Assembly: GCF_016428595.1 (NCBI RefSeq)
Contig: NZ_JAELVQ010000012.1
Span: 60,029 to 124,028 of the forward strand
Length of the DNA stretch: 64,000 bases
Reading direction: 5' to 3'
Source of the DNA: Snuella sedimenti
GTDB taxonomy: Bacteria > Bacteroidota > Bacteroidia > Flavobacteriales > Flavobacteriaceae
The position numbers were made by a program, and so were the translations under genes. Below are positions 25,611 through 34,196 of this stretch, in pieces; position 1 is the stretch's first letter; each line of letters starts with the position of its first letter. A model generated the notes under the pieces. The model made no database searches. It was not told where the DNA came from and saw nothing but the letters and a program-made list of their open reading frames with translations.

Positions 25611-26978
25611 CTATTGAATTCCATAGCGTTTTGCTTTATTGTATAAAGTTTGTCGGGTGATTCCTAATTGATTGGCTGCCGCAGTGAAATTATGGTCATG
25701 TCGTTCCAAAGCATTGGAAATCATTTGTTTTTCCATTGCGTCTAAAGTTTCTAAATGGCCTATCGCTTTTGCTTTGGTAGGCGTTTTAAATAGAAAGTCG
25801 TTGGTGTTTAATATAGTACCATCACTTAAAATAACGGCGCGCTCAATAGTGTGTTGTAACTCACGCACATTACCGGGCCAGTTATAATTGAGTAGTTTTC
25901 TTTTTGCGGAGGCAGCAATATTGGAAACCTTTTTCCCGTATTTGTTGGCGTATTTTTTTAAAAAGAAATCTGCCAATAGTAAAACGTCATCATCACGGTC
26001 GCGCAAAGGAGGGACTTCAATATGTATGGTGTTAATACGGTACAATAAATCCTCCCGAAAATGCCCTTCGCTCACTAAGCTTTCTAAATCGCCATTTGTA
26101 GCACAAATAATCCTGATGTCTACTGCAATTCCTGTATTAGAGCCTACCCGAAACACTTGTCTATTTTGTAATACAGATAATAATTTAGACTGTAGAGGCA
26201 AGGGTAAATTACCAATTTCATCTAAAAACAGTGTGCCACCATTAGCAGCTTCAAATTTTCCCGGACGATCTTTATGGGCATCGGTAAAGGCCCCTTTTAC
26301 GTGTCCGAACAATTCACTTTCAAACAGAGTTTCGGCAATGGCTCCCATATCGACATTAACCAGTATACCTTGGTTTCGCTTAGAATTTCTATGAATTTCT
26401 TGGGCTATCAGTTCTTTACCAGTACCATTTTCGCCAGTAATAAGAACATTGGCATTGGTGCACGCAACCTTTCTTGCGAGTTTCAATATCTTATTGATAG
26501 CCTTAGACTGACCAATAATATATTTCCCTTCATTATTAATTAATGATTTTAAATTTTGATGCGCCGATTTTAATGCTTTGACTTCCAATCGCGATTGACG
26601 GAATTTGTAAGCAGCGTGTAGGGTAGCCAGTAGCTTCTTATTATCCCAAGGCTTAAGTATAAAATCGGTAGCGCCTTCCTTTAAAGCTTTAACAGCAATT
26701 TCAACATCACCATAAGCAGTTATCATAACTATAGAGGCATCTGGGGATAATGCTTTTAACTGTGTGAGCCAATAAAAACCTTCATTACCAGTATTTACAC
26801 CTGCCGAGAAATTCATATCCAATAAAATGACATCGTAAGAAGCTAAATTGGTAATGGATGTAATGGCATTAGGATTAGATAGCGTTGCTACGGTTTGGTA
26901 TTCTGCCTGTAATAATAGTTCAAGAGCACTTAGTACACTTTTATTGTCATCTATAACAAGTATTTTGGCCTGGATCAT
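25611..26978 (-). CDS. Sigma-54-dependent response regulator (NtrC family)
   Basis: 455 residues: receiver domain (ILVIDDN, phospho-acceptor D54 in VILLDMN, K109 in FILKPWDNK), AAA+ sigma-54 activator domain (Walker A GENGTGKE 182-189, Walker B LFLDE ~250-254, R-finger region DIRIICATN...FREDLLYRINTI), and Fis-type HTH (NFTAAANQLGITRQTLYNKAKRYGI). The sigma-54 contact loop reads GAFTDA (229-234) instead of the canonical GAFTGA, a change also common in Bacteroidota. It forms an operon with the kinase (3-bp gap). A palindrome and sigma-54-like site in the 255-bp divergent region to TolC suggest direct control of the exporter and possibly autoregulation. Confidence 0.92.
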   Translation of the reverse strand: MIQAKILVIDDNKSVLSALELLLQAEYQTVATLSNPNAITSITNLASYDVILLDMNFSAGVNTGNEGFYWLTQLKALSPDASIVMITAYGDVEIAVKALKEGATDFILKPWDNKKLLATLHAAYKFRQSRLEVKALKSAHQNLKSLINNEGKYIIGQSKAINKILKLARKVACTNANVLITGENGTGKELIAQEIHRNSKRNQGILVNVDMGAIAETLFESELFGHVKGAFTDAHKDRPGKFEAANGGTLFLDEIGNLPLPLQSKLLSVLQNRQVFRVGSNTGIAVDIRIICATNGDLESLVSEGHFREDLLYRINTIHIEVPPLRDRDDDVLLLADFFLKKYANKYGKKVSNIAASAKRKLLNYNWPGNVRELQHTIERAVILSDGTILNTNDFLFKTPTKAKAIGHLETLDAMEKQMISNALERHDHNFTAAANQLGITRQTLYNKAKRYGIQ

Positions 26979-27043
26979 TTAGAATTTTTGTTAGAAACTG
27001 CTTAAATTTCAAAAACAAATTTGAAACAGTCTCTTAATTTACC

Positions 27044-27051
27044 CAAAGCTA
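27044..27051 (-). promoter_or_regulatory. -7 promoter element of the regulator/kinase operon
   Basis: The minus strand reads TAGCTTTG, an exact TAnnTTTG match, with an expected 5' leader of roughly 60 bases before ATG 26978. No clear TTG at -33. The 27079-27097 palindrome lies immediately upstream. Confidence 0.4.
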
Positions 27052-27078
27052 AGTAATCCTATTATTCCACCTTCTAAA

Positions 27079-27097
27079 GTGTAAAATATTTTTACAC
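27079..27097. promoter_or_regulatory. Palindromic activator site in the regulator/exporter divergent region
   Basis: GTGTAAAATATTTTTACAC has 8-bp arms and a 3-bp centre. A matching half-site, TTTTTACAC, recurs at 27111-27119. Location about 90-120 bp upstream of the sigma-54-like site suits binding of the NtrC-type regulator encoded next door. Confidence 0.55.
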
Positions 27098-27183
27098 ATT
27101 TTGTCCATAATTTTTACACTATGGTGTTGAAAATTGTGTTTCATTTTTACTCAAAATACTGTCTTTTAACTATTTGTGCAAAG

Positions 27184-27198
27184 TGGCACGGTGTTAGA
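27184..27198 (+). promoter_or_regulatory. Sigma-54-like promoter of the TolC-adaptor genes
   Basis: TGGCACG (27184-27190) is a perfect -24 element. Ten bases separate GG from the -12 dinucleotide, but that reads GA (TTAGA) rather than GC. The transcript would start about 24 bases before the TolC ATG at 27234. The atypical -12 keeps confidence moderate. Confidence 0.5.
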
Positions 27199-27233
27199 CA
27201 TATTACGATCAAAATTCAACAGTTACAAGGTTA

Positions 27234-28583
27234 ATGATTTTTAAAATTAGTTTAATGGTATTGTTTTTTGAGTTTGTTTTTAGTTTTGAAGGACAGGCGC
27301 AAAAGTTATGGACTTTAGACGAGTGTATTGCATACGGACTGGAACATAGTCTTGAACAGGAAATTACTGGTCAGGATGCTGCCATAAGTAAGGAACACTG
27401 GAAACAGAGTAAACGCAATCTGCTTCCTGTTGTTGGTGTTTCCTATCCGGGGTATAATGTAAGCTTCGGGCGTACCCTAGACCCTGTAACCAATACTTAT
27501 GTAGAAAGGCGTTTTGTTTCTGGAATAAGGGGAGGGCTTTCGTCTTCCATTACGTTATTTGAAGGGTTTAGGAAATGGCACCAATTGGCATATCAAAGGT
27601 TACAATATGAAAACAGTAAATACCTTGCTCAGCAGGCCAAATACGATTTAGCGTTTAAGATCATGGATTTATTTAGCAATGTACTATTTCTTGAAGGTGC
27701 TTTAGAAATCGTTAAGGAACAACAACGATCTAACCTGCTACATTATCAAACAGTTAATAAAAAAGTCGCTTTGGGGTTAATGGCCAAGGCCGATCTATAC
27801 GAAATGGAAGCAACCGTTAGCGGTGATTCATTGAGTGTGCTTCAAGCAGAAAACCGATTGGACATGGCGAAACTTGGATTGTTACAGGAAATGAATTTAC
27901 AAGAGACAACCATAGCAATTACAGTGGGGCTCACTACAAATGAATTGCCCGAAACAGATGTTAAAGAGGTTTTTAATAGTGCTTTAGAAACATTACCGCA
28001 ACTAAAGCTAAGCGCACTTTCAGTAGCATCTGCAAAAAAAGATTTAGCCATTAGCAAAAGTGCGTTTTATCCCAGAATAGGGTTAAGTGCAGCTATTAAT
28101 ACCAGTTTTTCAGATAATATTAAAGATGCTTCAGGAACTACTGTTCCTTTTAGTGAACAAATAAAAAATAATCAAAATAAGTTTGTAGGTTTTTCGTTCA
28201 GTTTCCCCATTTTTGGCAATGGAAGGGTATGGAGCCAAACTAAAGTAAGTAAAATAAGATTGAATAAGGCCAAAGTAAAGTTTAAGTTAGAGCAGCAACG
28301 CGCCTACAAGCAAATTCAGGAAATGCTTCAAAAAAATAAAGCTTTAAATGCAGAGGAACTCTTAAACCAAAAACAGTTACGAGCCAAGGAACAAGCTTAC
28401 AAAGTAGCACAAAAGAGGTTTGAAAAAGAACTTATAAATTTGTACGATCTTCAAATAGCTAGCAACTCCTATTTAAATGCCAAAATAGAACAATTGCGGA
28501 TACTGGTGGAAAAAAGCATCCAAAAGCACTATTTAGACTTTTACAAAGGCAAATTTAAATTACCAACCATGGCATCAAACTAA
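27234..28583 (+). CDS. TolC-family outer-membrane efflux protein
   Basis: 449 residues: Sec signal peptide (to about residue 23, ...SFEGQAQ), then two OEP repeats of long amphipathic helices and barrel strands, starting LWTLDECIAYGLEHSLEQEI. The conserved strand segments are PVVGVSYPGYNVSFGRTLDPVTNTYVERRF and FYPRIGLSAAINTSFSD, and the last helices end EKELINLYDLQIASNSYLNAK. It forms the outer-membrane channel of a tripartite exporter. The adaptor gene follows after 5 bp, and MacB-type permease and ATPase genes lie downstream. It is divergent from the sigma-54 response regulator and preceded by a sigma-54-like promoter. Confidence 0.92.
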   Translation: MIFKISLMVLFFEFVFSFEGQAQKLWTLDECIAYGLEHSLEQEITGQDAAISKEHWKQSKRNLLPVVGVSYPGYNVSFGRTLDPVTNTYVERRFVSGIRGGLSSSITLFEGFRKWHQLAYQRLQYENSKYLAQQAKYDLAFKIMDLFSNVLFLEGALEIVKEQQRSNLLHYQTVNKKVALGLMAKADLYEMEATVSGDSLSVLQAENRLDMAKLGLLQEMNLQETTIAITVGLTTNELPETDVKEVFNSALETLPQLKLSALSVASAKKDLAISKSAFYPRIGLSAAINTSFSDNIKDASGTTVPFSEQIKNNQNKFVGFSFSFPIFGNGRVWSQTKVSKIRLNKAKVKFKLEQQRAYKQIQEMLQKNKALNAEELLNQKQLRAKEQAYKVAQKRFEKELINLYDLQIASNSYLNAKIEQLRILVEKSIQKHYLDFYKGKFKLPTMASN

Positions 28584-28588
28584 TATTT

Positions 28589-29839
28589 ATGGACACCCCT
28601 ATTGAAAAGAAAAAAGGTATAAAACGCAAGCATATTATAATTGGTGGCCTGGTGGCATTTGTGTTATACTTCATTTCCCATATCGCATTTGGTGATAATG
28701 TTTCTACTTTAAAAGTGGACAAAGAAAAGCTTACCATTGCCCAAGTTATTAAAGATAAGTTTAATGATTATATAAGCTTAAGCGGACAGGTGAGTCCCAT
28801 TACCACCGTTTATTTAGGTGCTTACGAAGGCGGGCGTGTTACCGATGTGCTTATAGAAGAAGGTAGCATGGTAAAAAAAGGAGAAGTGATATTTAGGTTG
28901 GAAAATCGTGAGTTGTATGGACAAATCTTAAACAGTGAAACTAATTTGGCCACTAAAGAGAATAGCTTGAGGCAAACACAAATAGATTTTGAAACAAAAC
29001 GAAATACAGCTCAAAAAAGCTTGTTGGATGCCGAATACCGATTAAAACAATCCAAACGTAAATATGAACAATACCAAGCCCTGTATGATGATGAGTTAAT
29101 TGCACGGGAAGAGTTTCTAAGAGCAAAGGAAGATTTTGAGCTATCACAAAAAAGTTATGAAGTACACAAATTCCAAACCGGACAGGATTCTCTCAGAAAT
29201 ATGGGAAGCATTAAAGATTTAAGTCGTGATTTGGGACGTATGAAGCGGGCATTAAGCATGGAGTACGAGCGGATAGAGAATTTGAATGTAAAAGCACCTA
29301 TAGCTGGCCAATTAGGGTTTCTGGATGCCGAAATAGGCAAGCAGGTAGGAAAAGGGCAAAATGTGGGACAAATTAATGTATTATCCGATTTTAAGGTAGA
29401 ATCGCAAATAGACGAACATTATATAGACCGGGTAAAAAGAGGGCTAATGGCAACATTCGATCGTAATGACACCGTTTATAAGTTACGTTTAAGAAAAGTC
29501 TATCCCGAAGTACGGGATGGCAAATTTGATGTAGATCTGGTTTTTGATGACCATAAGCCTGCTAACATTCGTACAGGGCAGAGTTATTATATAAAATTAC
29601 AGCTAGGCGCTCCATCTGAAGCATTGCTGTTGCCCAAAGGCGCTTTCTTTGGAAGTACTGGTGGACAATGGGTGTACGTAGTTGATTCCTCTGGAGAATT
29701 TGCCATAAAACGCAACGTAAAAATAGGTAAACAGAATCCTCAATATTATGAAATTATAGAAGGCTTAGATGCAAGTGAGACAGTGATTATTTCATCGTAT
29801 GATAATTTTGGAGATAATGATAAGTTAATTCTTAGATAA
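28589..29839 (+). CDS. Periplasmic adaptor (HlyD/MacA-like membrane fusion protein)
   Basis: 416 residues: an N-terminal anchor helix (KHIIIGGLVAFVLYFISHIAF, ~14-34), then half of the lipoyl motif (SLSGQVSPITTVYLGAYEGGRVTDVLIEEGSMVKKGEVIFRLEN). A long alpha-hairpin coiled coil (~110-215) is followed by the second lipoyl half (NVKAPIAGQLGFLDAEIGKQV), a beta-barrel (KVESQIDEHYIDRVKRG) and a membrane-proximal domain. It bridges the inner-membrane ABC permease to the TolC channel. It is co-transcribed with tolC (5-bp gap). No lipobox, so it is membrane-anchored by its helix. Confidence 0.92.
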   Translation: MDTPIEKKKGIKRKHIIIGGLVAFVLYFISHIAFGDNVSTLKVDKEKLTIAQVIKDKFNDYISLSGQVSPITTVYLGAYEGGRVTDVLIEEGSMVKKGEVIFRLENRELYGQILNSETNLATKENSLRQTQIDFETKRNTAQKSLLDAEYRLKQSKRKYEQYQALYDDELIAREEFLRAKEDFELSQKSYEVHKFQTGQDSLRNMGSIKDLSRDLGRMKRALSMEYERIENLNVKAPIAGQLGFLDAEIGKQVGKGQNVGQINVLSDFKVESQIDEHYIDRVKRGLMATFDRNDTVYKLRLRKVYPEVRDGKFDVDLVFDDHKPANIRTGQSYYIKLQLGAPSEALLLPKGAFFGSTGGQWVYVVDSSGEFAIKRNVKIGKQNPQYYEIIEGLDASETVIISSYDNFGDNDKLILR

Positions 29840-30213
29840 AGAAGCTAGAAGTTGGAAGTAAATAGGTAGTGTCATTGCGAGGACGCAGGACGTGGCAATC
29901 TGATAAGAGAGATATAGCGATTAAAAAATATATTGGCTCGTGTGATTTTCTGTCAGATTGAGCGCAGTCGAAATCTAAGAGAATCGTATCGATAACAATG
30001 GATAAATGAAAAAGTTACAAATAAAGAACAATCAAAAATCGAACAGCATATTATTATGACGGCGTGTGTATTGGGTATAAAGTAGATTAAGTCAACAGGT
30101 TTCTTGTTACTGCTATTACAAGAAGCCGGTTAAATGATCTTATTAAGAGAGGAATGAGATTATAAACAGTGCTCATGTCACGCCTCATAATGATATTAAA
30201 AAATGCATAACAA
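29840..30213. repeat. 374-bp gap with dispersed-repeat fragment and hairpin
   Basis: It holds one left half of the GTCATTGCGAGGACG repeat (29871 to about 29905), the phrase GATTGAGCGCAGTCGAAATC near 29957, and a hairpin around 30094-30131 (AACAGGTTTCTTGT against ACAAGAAGCCGGTT, imperfect). A 17-codon ATG frame at 30006 is too short to support. No gene is seen; it separates the TolC-adaptor pair from the first permease. Confidence 0.5.
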
Positions 30214-32661
30214 ATGTTAAAACACTATATAAAATTTGCCATTAGAAATTTTCGTGCTAACAAAGTCATTTTTGTGGGAAGTTTGGCAACCCTTTGTCTT
30301 GGGGCTTTGTGTATTTCGATGCTATATACGTACATGGATAATGAGTTGTCCATGGATGAATTTCATTCTGAAGCTAAAGAGATAAATACTAATAAAATAA
30401 ACGATACTATAAATAAGTTTAATCAGCAAGGGGATATTTTTTTAATGTTAATGAGAGATTCACCAAAAAGTAATTGGAGAGTAAGCAGCCCTAAAGACTA
30501 TTTTAATTTTGACTACACTAAATACCCTGAAATAGAAAACTTAGTAAAAATAGGGAGATATCCAAAAGGGAGATTCAGATTTAATTATAACAATAAGAAA
30601 GTAAATCCTAGTGGTTTTGTAGTAGATAGAACATTTTTTGAAATTTTCAACTTTAAACTAGAACAAGGAGATCCAAAGACAGTTCTTAATAATCTAAATA
30701 ACATAGTCCTTTCCAAAGCGTTTGCTAAAAAAATGTTTGGAGATGAAAATGCTATAGGTAAAATCATTAAAGTATCAGAAGAGCGCTTTCAAGATGAGCT
30801 ATTTACAGTAAAAGGCATTTTAAACATCCCAAGCAATAGCTCTTTACAGTTCGACTTTTTAATACCTGATAATAAAAACGAACCCAATAAATATAGTAGG
30901 ATGGGGTGTGATTTTATACTTACTAAAACTGGATTTAACAAAAATGAATTCTTAAAAAAAATACAATCCATTACTAATAGGAATCAATATATACAAAATA
31001 AAGAATTAGGGTTAATTTCATTAAGTGAAGTATATTTTAACTCTAGCTTAAATATTGATTATATAGGAATTTTTGATAAGTTAGGGGATAAAAAAAACAA
31101 TCTAATTGTATTGGTTATAATTGGAGTTATTTTTTTTATATCTATGCTTAATTTTAGCAATCTTCAGGTAGTAAATATTAATACTACTATAAAACAATTA
31201 CATCTACACGAGATAAATGGAGCGAAAAAAAAGCAAATCATTTACCAAAAACTAATAGAATCCATATTTCTAATATTACTTGCTACTTTTATAGCTACAA
31301 TTTGTTATCAATTTTTTTTACCTCACTTCAATACCTTTTTTAAGATTGTATTATCCCCCTCGTTATATAAAACGATTACTATAGTTAGTCTCATTTGTTT
31401 GTTAATAGTTTTACTTTCCTCCATCTATCCAATAATAATCATATATAAAGATTCATTTATAGTTGAATCAAGTTTAAGGGGGGCGACTCCAAAAGCTGTT
31501 TTTGGTAAAAAAGTAATAACTGTATTACAATATGCTTTAACATTTGTCCTATTAATTTCAGCATTTACTATAGCAAAACAGTTAAACTTATTACTAACTA
31601 AAGACTTAGGGTTTGATACGGAAAATAGTATTAGCACAAAACTTTTCTATGATCCTCCTTTTGAACCTAATCATAAAAGCTGGAATAAAGAAAAAAGAGA
31701 GCAGAAACAAAATGCTTTTCTTGCAACGCATCAACATCTAGGGAACGAACTTTCTAATCAAACATCTATATTGGCATATTCACAAGGAAGTTCGATCTTA
31801 AAACCTTATCAAAGTACTTATAAATGTTCTGGAAGTGATAATGAATTTATTTCTATAAATGAATTATACGTTAATCCAAACTATGATAAAGTTTATAATT
31901 TTCAAATCGTTGAAGGGCAGTTTTTTGGTAAAAACAACAATAGTAAAGAAATAATAATCAATGAAGCCGCTAAGAAATTTTGGGGTATTGGTGATATTTC
32001 AAAAGTTAATATTGAAAAGAAGGACAGAGGGACTTATAAAATAATAGGTGTAGTTAAAGATTTTAATTATCAACATTTAAGTAACAAACCTAAACCCTTG
32101 ATATTATTGCCAATATATAATATTACTCAAGATTTTCATATAAAATTTAATAAAGGAAAAACTAGTGAAGGACTAAAGTTTATCCACTCTTTATTCAAAA
32201 AAAACAACCCAAATGAAATATTTTCTTTTTCCTTTTTAAGCGATGACATCGCCACTTTATATCAAAAGGAAAAACGCTTGAGTACCATTTATATCGTTTT
32301 TACAATTATCGCCTTGTTGATCTCGGCAATAGGTTTGTTTACCATCGCTTTGTACGATACGCAGCGTCGTGTTAAGGAAGTTGGGGTTCGTAAGGTCAAT
32401 GGTGCTAGTATAAGTGAAATCATGTTTATGTTGAACAAAGACTTTATACAATGGGTAGGGATTGCCTTTGTAATTGCATGCCCCATAGCCTATTACGCTA
32501 TGAGCAAGTGGTTAGAGAATTTTGCCTATAAAACAGCACTCAGTTGGTGGGTATTTGCCTTGGCAGGTCTATTTACATTGGTAATTGCCCTCTTAACAGT
32601 TAGCTGGCAAACCTATAGGGCGGCCACACAAAATCCGGTGGAAAGTTTAAGGGATGAGTGA
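30214..32661 (+). CDS. MacB-type double-FtsX ABC permease, copy 1
   Basis: 815 residues with two MacB_PCD + FtsX modules. N-terminal helix (~17-39, FVGSLATLCLGALCISMLYTYM), periplasmic core 1 (~45-285), helices ~293-312, 345-365 and 385-405, a further helix (~433-455), periplasmic core 2 (~470-680), and three C-terminal helices (IVFTIIALLISAIGLF; WVGIAFVIACPIAYYAM; WWVFALAGLFTLVIALLTVSWQTYRAA). The FtsX signature RVKEVGVRKVNGASISEI is present. It groups with copy 4 by its ends. The first ~2 kb is strikingly A+T-rich, whereas the last ~400 bp is not. It should use the single ATPase gene downstream to drive substrate to the adaptor/TolC. The substrate is unknown. Confidence 0.9.
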   Translation: MLKHYIKFAIRNFRANKVIFVGSLATLCLGALCISMLYTYMDNELSMDEFHSEAKEINTNKINDTINKFNQQGDIFLMLMRDSPKSNWRVSSPKDYFNFDYTKYPEIENLVKIGRYPKGRFRFNYNNKKVNPSGFVVDRTFFEIFNFKLEQGDPKTVLNNLNNIVLSKAFAKKMFGDENAIGKIIKVSEERFQDELFTVKGILNIPSNSSLQFDFLIPDNKNEPNKYSRMGCDFILTKTGFNKNEFLKKIQSITNRNQYIQNKELGLISLSEVYFNSSLNIDYIGIFDKLGDKKNNLIVLVIIGVIFFISMLNFSNLQVVNINTTIKQLHLHEINGAKKKQIIYQKLIESIFLILLATFIATICYQFFLPHFNTFFKIVLSPSLYKTITIVSLICLLIVLLSSIYPIIIIYKDSFIVESSLRGATPKAVFGKKVITVLQYALTFVLLISAFTIAKQLNLLLTKDLGFDTENSISTKLFYDPPFEPNHKSWNKEKREQKQNAFLATHQHLGNELSNQTSILAYSQGSSILKPYQSTYKCSGSDNEFISINELYVNPNYDKVYNFQIVEGQFFGKNNNSKEIIINEAAKKFWGIGDISKVNIEKKDRGTYKIIGVVKDFNYQHLSNKPKPLILLPIYNITQDFHIKFNKGKTSEGLKFIHSLFKKNNPNEIFSFSFLSDDIATLYQKEKRLSTIYIVFTIIALLISAIGLFTIALYDTQRRVKEVGVRKVNGASISEIMFMLNKDFIQWVGIAFVIACPIAYYAMSKWLENFAYKTALSWWVFALAGLFTLVIALLTVSWQTYRAATQNPVESLRDE

Positions 32662-33089
32662 TTTAAGTTGAAAGTGAAAAGTGAAAAGTTAGAAGTAAAA
32701 ATGGGTTTGTCATTGCGAGGACGCAGGACGAAGTAATCTCATAAAAGAAAATGGTATTGAGAACAATTAAAATAAGTTAGAAGCTAGATGTTAGGAGTGG
32801 GAAGTTAAAAAAGGCATTGTGAGGACGAAAGTAGCCTGCACTCAGCGCAATCGAAATGTGGCAACCTGTTCAATGAGAGTACTGTAGTAACAGATTACTA
32901 CGGCTTTTTTTAAAAGCCTCGTAATGACAAATAAAAATTAAAACGCTCCCTTAGATTGAGAATGGTGTTAGTCAAAAGAAGGGAAGGGAAAAAAATGACA
33001 GGATTCTGAAATACAAGAATAAATTAGTACAAACATGTTCAAGATTCAAATAAACAATTAAACATATAAACGCATAAACATTAAAAACC
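32662..33089. repeat. 428-bp repeat-filled gap after permease 1
   Basis: The tail TTTAAGTTGAAAGTGAAAAG directly follows the permease stop, as it does after copies 2 and 3. A GTCATTGCGAGG element follows (left arm from 32709), and its right arm CCTCGTAATGAC ends at 32928, with the hairpin GGCTTTTTTTAAAAGCC at its centre. Fragments of the GAGCGCAATCGAAATGTGGCAATC phrase occur near 32840. No gene seen. Confidence 0.6.
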
Positions 33090-33794
33090 ATGATTAAAAC
33101 TGAAAATCTATCAAAAGTATTTAGAACAGAAGATGTAGAAACCCGTGCCTTGCACGAAGTAAACCTACACGTTAAACAAGGCGAGTTCGTCGCTATCATG
33201 GGACCCTCGGGTTGTGGTAAATCGACATTGCTCAACATTATTGGTATGTTGGACAATCCCAGCGTTGGGAGCTATAAATTCGCAGGAGAAGAAGTGGGTA
33301 ATTTAAAAGAGAGTCAGCGTACCCAAAAACGCAAAGGAAATATCGGTTTTGTATTCCAAAGTTTTAACCTGATAGATGAATTAACCGTTTTTGAGAATGT
33401 AGAGCTACCACTTATCTACCTAAAAATAAGTGCCAAAGAACGTAAACGCCGTGTAAAGGAGGTACTAGAGCGTATGAAAATGGGACATCGTTTAAAGCAT
33501 TTCCCACAGCAATTATCGGGCGGACAGCAACAACGCGTAGCAATAGCAAGGGCTGTAGTTGCAAATCCCAAATTGATATTGGCCGATGAGCCTACGGGTA
33601 ACTTAGATTCTAAAAATGGTAGAGAAGTCATGAGCTTGCTTACAGAGCTTAACCAGGAAGGAACTACTATCGTAATGGTAACGCATTCTGATAGGGATTC
33701 ACAATACGCTCACCGCGTGATCAACCTATTTGATGGTCAAATTGTAGCCGAGAGTGTTCATGAATTGGTTGGTGCTGAAGAAGCAGGAAGTTAG
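33090..33794 (+). CDS. MacB/LolD-type ABC transporter ATP-binding protein
   Basis: 234 residues, the only ATPase gene in the exporter block. Walker A GPSGCGKST (38-46), Q-loop FVFQSFNLI, signature LSGGQQQRVAIARA (from 142), Walker B LILADEPTGNLDS (from 162), H-loop VTHSD. The X-loop and short length match the LolD/MacB/FtsE subclass, which pairs with FtsX-fold permeases in type VII ABC systems (mechanotransmission). It probably forms a homodimer with any of the four permeases encoded around it. Its position between copies 1 and 2, with repeat-rich gaps of about 400 bp on both sides, is unusual for an ABC operon. Confidence 0.93.
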   Translation: MIKTENLSKVFRTEDVETRALHEVNLHVKQGEFVAIMGPSGCGKSTLLNIIGMLDNPSVGSYKFAGEEVGNLKESQRTQKRKGNIGFVFQSFNLIDELTVFENVELPLIYLKISAKERKRRVKEVLERMKMGHRLKHFPQQLSGGQQQRVAIARAVVANPKLILADEPTGNLDSKNGREVMSLLTELNQEGTTIVMVTHSDRDSQYAHRVINLFDGQIVAESVHELVGAEEAGS

Positions 33795-34196
33795 AAATTG
33801 GATGCAAAAATGGGACTGTCATTGCGATGAGTGTAACGAAGAAGCAATCTTTTTAAAGGTAAAATCAACCAAGAGATTACTTCGTCGCTCTAAAAAAAAC
33901 TCCTCGTAATGACGAAATTAGCCTGCACTGAGCACAGTCGAAGTGTGGCAATCTTATAAAATAATAATACCGTAACCGTTAAAAGTTTTAGAAACCAACA
34001 GCCAATAACAAACAACCAGTAACTAAAAAATGCTTTTTGAAGTTAAAAGTGAAAAGTTAGAAGTAAAATGGGTTTGTCATTGCGAGGACGCAGGACGAAG
34101 TAATCTCATAAAAGGACATGGTATTGATAATAATACCGCAAACCGTTTAAAGTTTTATAAACCAACAACTAATAACAAACAACCAGTAACCAAAAC
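33795..34196. repeat. 402-bp repeat-filled gap between ATPase and permease 2
   Basis: It contains a complete hairpin repeat (33818-33913, GTCATTGCGATGAG...CTCCTCGTAATGAC), a CTGAGCACAGTCGAAGTGTGGCAATC phrase, and an A/C-rich leader ending CAACCAGTAAC before ATG 34030. A second copy of the GTCATTGCGAGGACG half-element (from 34076) and a second leader run up to the start of permease 2. A short open frame from 34030 consists entirely of repeat and is not a gene. Confidence 0.6.
34030..34062 (+). other. Apparent gene-less permease unit (start fused to tail)
   Basis: An A/C-rich leader like that before permeases 2 and 3 leads to ATGCTTTTTGA, resembling their start (ATGCTATTTAAA). The sequence then passes straight into the tail normally found after permease stop codons (AGTTAAAAGTGAAAAGTTAG). 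It reads as a unit from which the coding part has been lost. Confidence 0.4.

Noticed and set aside
30006..30059. 17-codon frame MKKLQIKNNQKSNSILL, considered as a peptide precursor for the exporter
   Set aside because: Too short, no cysteine/serine core or processing motif, and embedded in repeat-rich DNA.
33090..33794. LolD assignment with the permeases as LolC/LolE
   Set aside because: The permeases are twice LolC/E size with two FtsX modules and lie with TolC and an HlyD-type adaptor, which fits a MacB-like exporter better.
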